Below are positions 7,404 to 14,690 of a stretch of DNA of 64,000 nt, piece by piece (the stretch's first letter is position 1; every line of letters starts with the position of its first letter). The notes beneath the pieces were generated by a model. The model was not told the DNA's origin and ran no database searches. It saw only the letters and a list, made by a program, of their open reading frames with translations. This DNA is from an uncultured Azospirillum sp. (GTDB taxonomy: Bacteria; Pseudomonadota; Alphaproteobacteria; RF32; CAG-239): assembly GCA_900538765.1 (NCBI GenBank), contig UQAB01000003.1:56291-120290 (forward strand), in the 5' to 3' direction. A program made the translations under genes and the position numbers.

Positions 7404-8771
7404 ATGGTTGCAAAAACAATGGACCAGTTGGTGTCTTTATGTAAACGCCGCGGATTTATCTTTCAGAACGCTGATATCTATGGCGGCCAGCAGGGCGTTT
7501 ATGACTATGGTCCGTTGGGCGTCGAACTGAAAAATAACCTGAAAGCTGCCTGGTGGCGTTCCATGGTCTATGAGCGCGATGATATTGAAGGGCTTGATTC
7601 TTCGATTCTGACCAATCGTAAAGTTTTGCATTATTCCGGGCATGAGGACACTTTTTCTGATCCGATGGTTGATTGCCGCAAATGTAAAGGGCGTTTTCGG
7701 GCTGATCATATTCCTGACGGCAAATGCCCGAATTGTGGTTCAACGGATTTGACAGAGCCTCGCCCGTTTAATCTCATGTTCAAAACAACTGTCGGACCAG
7801 TTGATAATGCGGAGAATATTGCTTACCTCCGCCCGGAAACGGCACAGGCAATTTTTACCCAGTTCAAAAATGTTGTTGATTCAACATCACGCAAGCTGCC
7901 GTTTGGTATTGCTCAGATTGGCAAATCTTTTCGTAACGAAATTACGCCGCGCAACTTTATTTTCCGCGTTCGTGAATTTGAACAGGCCGAGCTTGAATAT
8001 TTCGTAAAGCCCGGAGACGATTTGCGTTGGCACGAGTATTGGAAAGACGAACGTGTCAAATGGTGGGAAGAACAGGGCTTAAAACGTGAAAATATTAACA
8101 TATATACCACACCGAAAGATGATTTGGCCCATTATGCCAAAGCCTGTTATGATATTGAATATCAGTTCCCGCATGGCATGGAAGAATTGGAAGGCATCGC
8201 CGACCGCACGGACTATGACCTTGGGAACCACACCAAAGGGCAGGAGGAATTCAACCTTTCGTCACACGTTCATAAAAATCCTGAATCGACGCAGAAACTG
8301 GCGATTTTTGATGATGAAACCAAAAAATGGGAAATTCCCTTTGTTATTGAGCCGTCAATGGGCGTTGACCGAGGTGTGCTGGCCGTTATGACTGAGGCTT
8401 ATGAAGAGGAAGATCTCGGCGGCGGCAATACACGCATTGTCTTAAAGTTGAAGAAACATTTGGCGCCGATTAAAGTTGCGGTTATTCCTCTGAAAAAGAA
8501 TAATGATCTCATCATGGACAAGTGTCATGAAATTAAGCAAAGCCTGTTGAAGCTGGGAATTGGCCGCGTTGCGCTGGAAAATACCGGAAACATCGGTAAG
8601 GCCTATCGCCGCCATGACGAAATCGGCACGCCGCTGTGTTTGACGGTTGATTTTGAAACGATTGAGCAGGCGCCGGCTTCTGTAACTGTTCGTGATCGTG
8701 ATACAATGACGCAAACCCGTGTTAATGTTGCTGATTTGCCCAATTATCTGCGGGATTATTTTCTGAAATAA
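7404..8771 (+). CDS. glyS: Glycyl-tRNA synthetase, single-chain type
   Basis: This class II synthetase charges tRNA-Gly with glycine. The 455-residue product is of the eukaryotic/archaeal/Gram-positive homodimeric kind. It starts with LVSLCKRRGFIFQ and YGPLGVELKNNL, carries a Cys4 zinc ribbon (CRKC ... CPNC, about residues 90-112), motif 2 in SFRNEITPRNFIFRVREF, motif 3 in PSMGVDRGVLAVM, and an anticodon-binding domain at the end. Most proteobacteria instead use the two-gene GlyQ/GlyS tetramer, so this form is unusual here and may have been acquired by transfer. The start at ATG 7404 follows the purine-rich GAGGGAAATAAA. Confidence 0.93.
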   Translation: MVAKTMDQLVSLCKRRGFIFQNADIYGGQQGVYDYGPLGVELKNNLKAAWWRSMVYERDDIEGLDSSILTNRKVLHYSGHEDTFSDPMVDCRKCKGRFRADHIPDGKCPNCGSTDLTEPRPFNLMFKTTVGPVDNAENIAYLRPETAQAIFTQFKNVVDSTSRKLPFGIAQIGKSFRNEITPRNFIFRVREFEQAELEYFVKPGDDLRWHEYWKDERVKWWEEQGLKRENINIYTTPKDDLAHYAKACYDIEYQFPHGMEELEGIADRTDYDLGNHTKGQEEFNLSSHVHKNPESTQKLAIFDDETKKWEIPFVIEPSMGVDRGVLAVMTEAYEEEDLGGGNTRIVLKLKKHLAPIKVAVIPLKKNNDLIMDKCHEIKQSLLKLGIGRVALENTGNIGKAYRRHDEIGTPLCLTVDFETIEQAPASVTVRDRDTMTQTRVNVADLPNYLRDYFLK

Positions 8772-8774
8772 AAC

Positions 8775-8836
8775 ACAAAAAAAACAGGGATTGTAAAGTT
8801 TTTCGAAAATAAATCCGATAAATGACAATCCCTGTT
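8775..8836 (-). terminator. Terminator-like inverted repeat between glyS and a small minus-strand gene
   Basis: AACAGGGATTGT (8783-8794) and ACAATCCCTGTT (8825-8836) are exact complements. On the minus strand the stem is followed by eight T, so it ends a transcript coming from the small gene at 8848-8967. On the plus strand the T-tract is poor, but the hairpin may still serve glyS. Confidence 0.65.
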
Positions 8837-8847
8837 TCATTAAGTTT

Positions 8848-8967
8848 TTAATTAAGCTCACATTCAAAAGTTTTTGGGGATAACATGTTAACTAATCCAA
8901 CTCCGATCATGGCAATGAACGGAATACCAAAAACTACTGTTGCTGAAATTGCTAAAATTGCGTCCAT
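8848..8967 (-). CDS. Small single-span membrane protein, 39 residues
   Basis: A minus-strand ATG at 8965-8967 opens a 39-codon frame. About 27 residues are hydrophobic (beginning MDAILAISATVVFGIPFIAM), followed by a short polar tail (SPKTFECELN). The composition is that of a small inner-membrane protein. No Shine-Dalgarno is evident before the ATG. In its favour, a strong minus-strand terminator lies a few bases after the stop, showing that a transcript ends just past this frame. No family is recognised; the function is unknown and the call is tentative. Confidence 0.4.
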   Translation of the reverse strand: MDAILAISATVVFGIPFIAMIGVGLVNMLSPKTFECELN

Positions 8968-9091
8968 AATTGTATATATTTAAATTTATAATTATAATTT
9001 TATCAATTATTATCTTAGCACCGGCTGAATAATGTTTCAAGCAGCATTTTCAGCAAATGGCATAATTTCATAAATTTGTAACAAAAAAGCA

Positions 9092-9120
9092 TTGACTCTT
9101 TAGCTTTTTCTCTATATAAA
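9092..9120 (+). promoter_or_regulatory. Sigma-70-type promoter for ffh
   Basis: TTGACT (9092-9097) and TATAAA (9115-9120) are separated by 17 bp, close to consensus. Transcription would start near 9127 and leave a leader of about 140 nt before the ffh ATG. Confidence 0.7.
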
Positions 9121-9143
9121 ACAAGAAAAATACGTGTTTCCCG

Positions 9144-9207
9144 ATACTGAAAGTATGTTTACACTTCTGCGGGGTGCCGGCAGTCAGCGAGTTTTCGCCC
9201 ACTGTCG
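9144..9207 (+). promoter_or_regulatory. Structured leader of the ffh transcript
   Basis: The leader holds two stems. ATACT/AGTAT (9144-9156) is short. A two-tier hairpin is built from CGGCAGT (9178-9184) paired with ACTGTCG (9201-9207), with an inner GCG/CGC stem. The conserved loop motifs of bacterial SRP RNA are absent, so this is not 4.5S RNA. A regulatory role is only a guess from its place. Confidence 0.35.
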
Positions 9208-9267
9208 TGCAATATGTTGTATGTATTGCGGCCATTTTAGGCGCAAGGCAAAATTAACTGAGGTGAA

Positions 9268-10653
9268 ATGTTTGACGCTTTAACCGATAAATTAAGTTCC
9301 GCTTTTGCGAAGATAACTTCCCGGGGCGTGCTTAATGAAAAAGATATAGATGAGGCAATGCGCGAAATCCGCATTGCTTTGCTTGAAGCTGATGTTTCTC
9401 TTCCCGTTGTCAAACAGTTTATTGCGCAGGTTAAAGAGCAGGCGCTCGGCGAAAAAGTGGTCAAATCAGTTCAGCCGGGGCAAATGGTTGTCAAAATCGT
9501 CCATGACGAACTGGTTAAACTGTTGGGCGATGACAGCTGTGGGCTGAATTTAAACGCAGTGCCGCCGGCCTGTATCTTAATGGTTGGCTTGCAAGGTTCC
9601 GGTAAAACGACAACCACAGCCAAAATCGCCGCAAAAATAAAAAAACAGAAAAAGATTTTGCTGGCATCTTTAGACATTTATCGCCCCGCTGCACAGGAAC
9701 AGCTGTCCATGCTTGCCGCTAAAACCGGCGTTGATGCTTTGCCTGTTGTAAAAGGTGAAAAGCCGGAAGCGATTACCCGCCGTGCTTTGGCAGAAGGTAA
9801 AAAAGGCGGTTATGATGTCATTATTTTGGATACGGCCGGCCGTCTTCATATTGATGAAGAATTGATGAATGAAGTCATCAATGTTAAAAAAATTGCCAAT
9901 CCGGTCGAAACGCTTTTGGTTGCCGATTCTATGATTGGGCAGGATGCCTGCAATGTTGCGCGGGAATTTAATGAAAAAGTCGGCATCAGCGGAATTGTCC
10001 TGACCCGGGTTGACGGTTCTTCCCGTGCCGGAGCCGCACTTTCTATGAAAATGGTGGCGAATGTTCCGATTAAGTTTTTGGGAACCGGCGAAAAGATTGA
10101 TGAGTTTGAAGAGTTTCATCCCGATCGTCTGGCCGGCCGCATCTTAGGGCAGGGGGATGTTGTGTCCCTGGTCGAAAAGGCGATTGAGAAAGTTGACAAG
10201 GATGAAGCCGAAAAAATGGCTCAAAAGATGATGAAAGGCCATTTTGATTTGGAAGATATGCTTTCTCAGCTCAGACAGGTTCAGAAATTGGGCAGCCTCG
10301 GCGGCATTATCGGTATGATACCGGGATTGTCCAAATTTAAAAGTCAGATTGAACAGGCCGGAGTTGGTGACAATCTGATAAAGAAGCAGGAAGCTGTTAT
10401 TCTTTCCATGACCCGTCAGGAAAGAAAAAATCCGGATATTATCAAAGCCTCCCGTAAAAAAAGAATTGCGGCCGGCGCCGGAGTGGAAGTTCATGAGGTG
10501 AACAAGCTGCTTAAATCTTATGAGCAGATGTCAACCATGATGAAAAGAATGGGAAAAATGGGCGGAATGAAAGGCCTCGCTTCCCAGATGATGAATAAAA
10601 GCCCGTTTGGCGGTCTTAGCGGTCTGCCCGGCGGAAGAAAGTTTCCGTTTTAA
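9268..10653 (+). CDS. ffh: Signal recognition particle protein Ffh (SRP54)
   Basis: Ffh binds 4.5S RNA and signal sequences on ribosomes and, with FtsY, delivers membrane proteins to the translocon. The 461-residue product has the N domain, the NG GTPase domain with P-loop GLQGSGKTTTTAKIA (about residue 106), RPAAQEQL, DTAGRL, and the TRVDG region. It ends with a methionine-rich M domain (MSTMMKRMGKMGGMKG). Length and motifs are normal. The start follows GAGGTG at good spacing. It heads the conserved cluster ffh-rpsP-rimM-trmD-rplS, linking protein export to ribosome assembly. Confidence 0.98.
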   Translation: MFDALTDKLSSAFAKITSRGVLNEKDIDEAMREIRIALLEADVSLPVVKQFIAQVKEQALGEKVVKSVQPGQMVVKIVHDELVKLLGDDSCGLNLNAVPPACILMVGLQGSGKTTTTAKIAAKIKKQKKILLASLDIYRPAAQEQLSMLAAKTGVDALPVVKGEKPEAITRRALAEGKKGGYDVIILDTAGRLHIDEELMNEVINVKKIANPVETLLVADSMIGQDACNVAREFNEKVGISGIVLTRVDGSSRAGAALSMKMVANVPIKFLGTGEKIDEFEEFHPDRLAGRILGQGDVVSLVEKAIEKVDKDEAEKMAQKMMKGHFDLEDMLSQLRQVQKLGSLGGIIGMIPGLSKFKSQIEQAGVGDNLIKKQEAVILSMTRQERKNPDIIKASRKKRIAAGAGVEVHEVNKLLKSYEQMSTMMKRMGKMGGMKGLASQMMNKSPFGGLSGLPGGRKFPF

Positions 10654-10701
10654 GCCATAAAGCGGAAACGGTTGTTTAATTAATAACGAAAGGAAATAAA
10701 A

Positions 10702-11082
10702 ATGGCAGTTCGTATTAGACTATCTCGCGGCGGTTCTAAAAAACGTCCGTTCTATCGTATTGTAGCAGCTGATCAGAGAGCTCCCCGCGATGGTCGTTTT
10801 ATTGAAAAATTAGGCACATTCAATCCGTTGTTGCCTAAAGATCATGCTGAAAGACTGGTTCTTGATGCTGAAAAAGTAAAAGCATGGATGGCAAAAGGTG
10901 CTCAGCCGACTGAAAGACTGCAGAAAATGTTTTCTGTTCTCGGCCTGTGCGCAGCTCCGGTTATCCGTGAACAGCCGAAAAAATCTGCTCCGAAGGCAAA
11001 AGCTCAGGAAAGAATGAAAGAAAAGGCTGAAAAAGCCGCTGCTGCAGCTGCCGCTTCATCAGAAGAAGCTTCTGCTGAATAA
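10702..11082 (+). CDS. rpsP: 30S ribosomal protein bS16
   Basis: The N-terminal 80 residues are canonical bS16 (VRIRLSRGGSKKRPFYRIV and DGRFIEKLGTFNPL), which binds 16S rRNA and helps 30S assembly. At 126 residues it is longer than the usual 80-90. The extra C-terminal tail is rich in alanine, lysine and glutamate, as in many alphaproteobacteria. It follows ffh by about 50 bp with AAAGGA before the ATG and precedes rimM in the same operon. Confidence 0.98.
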   Translation: MAVRIRLSRGGSKKRPFYRIVAADQRAPRDGRFIEKLGTFNPLLPKDHAERLVLDAEKVKAWMAKGAQPTERLQKMFSVLGLCAAPVIREQPKKSAPKAKAQERMKEKAEKAAAAAAASSEEASAE

Positions 11083-11116
11083 TTGCCTTAAGGCTTTTCT
11101 GAATTAAGGAATTTTA

Positions 11117-11668
11117 ATGTCAAAAGATAAAAAAGTCTGCTTGGGCGTTATTGTCGGGGTACACGGCATCAAAGGCGAAGTGAAAGTTAAAAGCTTCACC
11201 GAAGTTGATACCGACCTTGACAAATATGGCTCGGTCGAAAACAAAAACGGCAGCAGGCGTTTTGAGATTAAAGTTACCGGACACTCTAAGGAATTGCTGC
11301 GTGTCAAGATAAAAGGTGTTGATGATCGTACGGTAGCCGAGGGCTTAAAGGGAACGGAATTTTATGTTTCCCGCGATGTTCTGCCGGAGCCGGAAGAAGA
11401 CGAGTTTTATCTTGAGGATTTGGTCGGATTGAAAGTTTTTCTGAAAGCCGATCGTTCTGAAGCCGGAAAAGTGGCTGCGGTTTATAATTTCGGCGCCGGA
11501 GATGTTCTTGAAATCAGGGACAAAGCAACCGGAAAGCTGGAGATGATACCGTTTAACCGGCAGTATGTTCCTGAAGTTAATATTAAAGATGGCTATATTA
11601 TTGTTGAGTCTGTTCTGCTGAATTTTATCGATGATGACAGCAATGGGGACGAGCCTGATGAAGGTTAA
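11117..11668 (+). CDS. rimM: 16S rRNA processing protein RimM
   Basis: RimM is an assembly factor that binds uS19 and helps mature the 30S head. The 183-residue product has the N-terminal barrel (CLGVIVGVHGIKGEVKVKSF) and a C-terminal PRC-barrel (FYLEDLVGLKVF...GAGDVLEI...MIPFNRQYVPEVN). Its last 11 bases overlap the trmD start, consistent with translational coupling in the rpsP-rimM-trmD-rplS operon. Confidence 0.96.
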   Translation: MSKDKKVCLGVIVGVHGIKGEVKVKSFTEVDTDLDKYGSVENKNGSRRFEIKVTGHSKELLRVKIKGVDDRTVAEGLKGTEFYVSRDVLPEPEEDEFYLEDLVGLKVFLKADRSEAGKVAAVYNFGAGDVLEIRDKATGKLEMIPFNRQYVPEVNIKDGYIIVESVLLNFIDDDSNGDEPDEG

Positions 11669-12347
11669 GGTTTTAACCATATTCCCGGAGATTTTTCCCG
11701 GATTTTTGGGACATTCTTTAACCGGCAAAGCCCTAAGCGAAGGAAAATGGTCGATAGAAACGGTAAACATCAGGGATTATGCCTTTGATCGGCATGGTTC
11801 CGTGGATGACACACCCTGCGGTGGAGGTGCCGGAATGATTATGCGGGCGGATGTCTTGGGAGCAGCTGTAAAAGCCAATTACCGGGGCGGACGCATAATC
11901 TACATGAGCCCGAGAGGGAAGCCTCTCACCCAGTCAAAAGTTCATGAGTTAAGTCAGGAAGAAAACATCACCATTATCTGCGGCCGGTTTGAGGGCGTGG
12001 ATGAACGAGTGCTGGAGGCGTATGGCGTCGAAGAAATAAGCATTGGCGATTATATCTTAACTGGTGGCGAGCAGGCAGCTTTAATTATGCTGGATGCGGT
12101 AATAAGGCTTCTTCCCGGCGTTCTGGGGAATAAGGAATCCTTAAGCGACGAAAGTTTTGAAAATCTGTTGCTGGAGCATCCGCAGTATACGAGGCCGGTT
12201 GATTGGGAAGGGCGGAAAGTTCCGGAAATTCTCATGAGCGGGCATCATCAAAATATTGCCAGGTGGCGTTTGGAAAAAGCCGAAGAAGTTACAAAAAACA
12301 GGCGCCCCGACCTTTATCAAAAATATCTTGATTTGAAAAAGGTTTAG
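11658..12347 (+). CDS. trmD: tRNA (guanine-N1)-methyltransferase TrmD
   Basis: TrmD methylates G37 next to the anticodon with S-adenosylmethionine and so guards the reading frame. The start at 11658 gives the standard N-terminus MKVKVLTIFPEIFPG; an ORF start at 11631 would add non-homologous residues inside rimM. The 229-residue product has the trefoil-knot cofactor site (YMSPRGKPL, CGRFEGVDERVLE, SIGDYILTGGEQAA). The C-terminal domain ends in a helical tail with RRPDLYQKYL. Length and motifs are normal. Confidence 0.97.
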   Translation: MKVKVLTIFPEIFPGFLGHSLTGKALSEGKWSIETVNIRDYAFDRHGSVDDTPCGGGAGMIMRADVLGAAVKANYRGGRIIYMSPRGKPLTQSKVHELSQEENITIICGRFEGVDERVLEAYGVEEISIGDYILTGGEQAALIMLDAVIRLLPGVLGNKESLSDESFENLLLEHPQYTRPVDWEGRKVPEILMSGHHQNIARWRLEKAEEVTKNRRPDLYQKYLDLKKV

Positions 12348-12384
12348 GTGTATAAGGTTAAAAAAATTAAAAAGGGTAAAACTG

Positions 12385-12783
12385 ATGAACATTATTGAAA
12401 ATATTGAAAAAGAGCAGATTTCTAAGCTCGTTGAAGGCAAAAACATCCCTTCGTTTAAGCCGGGTGACACTTTGAAAGTTCACACAAAGGTTAAGGAAGG
12501 CGACAGAGAACGTATTCAGGTTTATGAAGGCGTTTGCATTGCGCGTAAAAACGACGGTTTAAATTCTTCTTTCACAGTCAGAAAAATTTCTTTCGGTGAA
12601 GGTGTAGAACGTGTGTTCCCGTTGTATTCTCCGAACGTTGCAAAAATTGAAGTTGCCCGTATCGGTAAAGTACGTCGTGCAAAATTGTACTTCCTGCGTG
12701 CTCTGCGTGGCCGTTCAGCTCGCATTGCCGACGATTTGGCTGCAGCTGCAAAAGCGCGTGAAGAAGCTAAAAACGCAGATTAA
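12385..12783 (+). CDS. rplS: 50S ribosomal protein bL19
   Basis: bL19 sits at the 30S-50S interface. The 132-residue product has the typical opening (MNIIENIEKEQISK), the motif PSFKPGDTLKVHTKVKEGDRERIQ (given here only as landmarks F-K-P-G-D and V-K-E-G), and the strand IERVFPLYSPN-like segment VERVFPLYSPNVAKIEV. A short Ala/Lys-rich tail extends the C-terminus. It is the last gene of the cluster and is followed 17 bp later by a strong terminator. Confidence 0.97.
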   Translation: MNIIENIEKEQISKLVEGKNIPSFKPGDTLKVHTKVKEGDRERIQVYEGVCIARKNDGLNSSFTVRKISFGEGVERVFPLYSPNVAKIEVARIGKVRRAKLYFLRALRGRSARIADDLAAAAKAREEAKNAD

Positions 12784-12799
12784 TTGTTCTGCATGATAA

Positions 12800-12831
12800 A
12801 AAACCCCTTGGATAATCTAAGGGGTTTTTTG
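12800..12831 (+). terminator. Terminator of the ffh-rplS operon
   Basis: AACCCCTT and AAGGGGTT form a stem around a 10-nt loop, followed by TTTTTT. It lies directly after rplS. Confidence 0.9.
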
Positions 12832-12929
12832 TTTAAATATTATTGACGCCAAAACAATTTTATGTTCTGTATTGACAGGTAAAATCTAAGAATGTGAATA
12901 TATTGTGTAACAAATAAATATTATTAAGT

Positions 12930-13433
12930 ATGGAAAATAATGTATTGCTTCATTTTGATGAAAGCTATTGGATTTTCAAACGTTTTTTTCGTGAGTGTTA
13001 TGAATTTCCGGTTGTTTATGAGGACGGGCTGATAAGCCGTTATAAAAAGAATGCCGGAAAGAAAAAGGCATGGGGCTTTATTGTTGGCAGCTGTATTGTG
13101 GCAATTCATCCTGCTGTGGAAGAAATGACGCCTGCTAAAGCAAATGACTATTGTAAAACTCTTCGCTTTGCCGGACGTTTAGGGTGCTTGCCGCCGGAAA
13201 GTGTTCTGAATAAAGTAAAACGTAATGTTTTTGCTGTTAATGAAATGTTGACACAACTTGGAGGAACGCCTTTTGAATCTAAATGGTATATGGCGGAAAA
13301 TGATTGCTGGTGTAATGCAAATTTAATGTTAAGCCAACGTACTTCAGGTGTCCATATGCAAATTAATGGAAATGCCGCGTTTTTTATTAGTGAATATGAT
13401 ACGGCTCCTTTTTATCCGGCAGTAAAAATCTGA
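12930..13433 (+). CDS. Cytoplasmic DUF1566/FISUMP-like protein, tentative
   Basis: The 167-residue product lacks a signal peptide. Its second half has the pattern of the C-type-lectin-like fold of DUF1566 (Lcl C-terminal/FISUMP) proteins: a helix with DYCKTLRFAGRLGCLPPES, then a helix (VNEMLTQLGG), a strand (SKWYMAENDCW) and a final strand pair (AAFFISEYDTAPFYPAVKI). This resembles the C-terminal parts of the secreted proteins at 54758 and 62763, although identity is low. Function unknown. It is a single-gene unit with its own terminator downstream, and TTGACA at 12872 may be part of its promoter. Confidence 0.6.
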   Translation: MENNVLLHFDESYWIFKRFFRECYEFPVVYEDGLISRYKKNAGKKKAWGFIVGSCIVAIHPAVEEMTPAKANDYCKTLRFAGRLGCLPPESVLNKVKRNVFAVNEMLTQLGGTPFESKWYMAENDCWCNANLMLSQRTSGVHMQINGNAAFFISEYDTAPFYPAVKI

Positions 13434-13483
13434 TAAAAAATTAAAATTATAAAAAGCTTACGAGCCAGAGCTAGCAACGCAAA

Positions 13484-13515
13484 AACGCCGCAGATGAAAC
13501 AGCGGCGTTTTTTTT
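13484..13515 (+). terminator. Intrinsic terminator
   Basis: AACGCCGC and GCGGCGTT pair perfectly around a 10-nt loop, followed by a T-run. It ends the unit of the DUF1566-like gene, and on the other strand separates it from the EamA transporter gene. Confidence 0.85.
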
Positions 13516-13522
13516 GGAAATC

Positions 13523-14410
13523 TCAAAATTTCAAAACTAAATATATTCCAATCATGATAAAAACAAAAGATATCAGTTTTTTTAATACTTCTTTTTGTTT
13601 TAGATTCTCTTTAAATCTATCACCAAAGAGTTTATAAAGAGCAAATCCAAGCAATAACGTAAATATGCTTTGTGACGAGTTTATAGATTTTATTGTCAAA
13701 ACAGGGAGCTGTGATAATGCAATAATCATTGCCAATGACCCACCCTGGCTTAATACTTCATTCGCAATAAACAAGTTAAACTTTTTTTTGTATTTTGGAA
13801 ATGTATTAGCAACATCTGTTCTTATACTTTTAATAAGCAGAAACGAAAAAGATATAAGAGTTGTCAGTAAAGCCATCCAAAATACAAGTGTTATAAAATC
13901 AACTTTTTCAAGACAATATTTCTCTAATACAGATGCCAGAGATAAAGCAAGTGAAACAATTAACATAAGAAAAAATGCAATATTTAATTTTAATTGTTTG
14001 CGGTCAAAGTTTAATAAAAAACTTGATAATAAGATTATTCCGAACCCAGTATATTGTATTGGACTTAACTTTTCACCAACGATGAAATATGCTAAAATTG
14101 GAACAGATACTTTTCCAAGAGAAAACAATGCAACCGTGATTGATGTGTCAACCTTGCGCAAAGCAATATAATATGGAATTTGATAAAATACATCTATCGC
14201 TGCAACTATAAAAATGACCGTTAATGAGGGCCACGAAGGTAGTGTTGGAGTTCCAAACAAAAATAAAAAAGGAATAATAATTATATTTGTTATGGTAGCG
14301 TAAAAAATAAGAGATGTTGTTTTATTAAAAATACTGTTTGAAAAATGTGCATCAATAATACAAGATAATGAATGCAAGATAGGAGCAAAAAAAGCTACCA
14401 GAATGTACAT
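13523..14410 (-). CDS. EamA/DMT-family transporter
   Basis: The 295-residue protein has ten predicted membrane helices in two repeats of five, the layout of the drug/metabolite transporter superfamily. The first repeat ends with the typical segment VALFSLGKVSVPILAYFIVG followed by GEKLSPIQYTGFGIILLSS. The substrate (metabolite, amino acid or sugar) cannot be predicted. The gene is clearly more AT-rich than its neighbours (many Ile, Asn, Lys and AAA/ATA codons) and lies next to tRNA-Thr, which together hint at later acquisition. Confidence 0.85.
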   Translation of the reverse strand: MYILVAFFAPILHSLSCIIDAHFSNSIFNKTTSLIFYATITNIIIIPFLFLFGTPTLPSWPSLTVIFIVAAIDVFYQIPYYIALRKVDTSITVALFSLGKVSVPILAYFIVGEKLSPIQYTGFGIILLSSFLLNFDRKQLKLNIAFFLMLIVSLALSLASVLEKYCLEKVDFITLVFWMALLTTLISFSFLLIKSIRTDVANTFPKYKKKFNLFIANEVLSQGGSLAMIIALSQLPVLTIKSINSSQSIFTLLLGFALYKLFGDRFKENLKQKEVLKKLISFVFIMIGIYLVLKF

Positions 14411-14489
14411 AAAATAATCTCACTATTAAATTTTATTGAAAAGGATTAAAAAGAGTAAAACACTTATATCTGCTATCTTTTTAGCCAAA

Positions 14490-14541
14490 AGTCCGATAAT
14501 TTTATAAAATTGTCATTTTCAAAAATACCAAAAATCGGACT
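14490..14541. repeat. Inverted repeat between EamA gene and tRNA-Thr
   Basis: AGTCCGAT (14490-14497) and ATCGGACT (14534-14541) are exact complements spaced by 36 AT-rich bases. No T-run follows immediately on either strand, so it does not look like a terminator. Its role is unknown. Confidence 0.4.
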
Positions 14542-14561
14542 AGGCGAGAGGCATGGTTACA

Positions 14562-14598
14562 AAAACAAAAAAGCACCTCAATCGGTACTTTTGACAGG

Positions 14599-14602
<4 letters not shown>
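14562..14602 (-). terminator. Terminator of tRNA-Thr
   Basis: On the minus strand CACCT, starting at the CCA end of the tRNA, pairs with AGGTG about 17 nt later and is followed by CTTTTTTG. It is the probable end of the tRNA transcript. Confidence 0.55.
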
Positions 14603-14674
<72 letters not shown>

Positions 14675-14690
14675 ATATCATCCACAGACA

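Noticed and set aside
9127..9267. SRP 4.5S RNA gene upstream of ffh
   Set aside because: The stems are present but the conserved SRP RNA loop motifs (GGTCAGG..GGAAGGAAGC-like) are missing; it is better described as an ffh leader.
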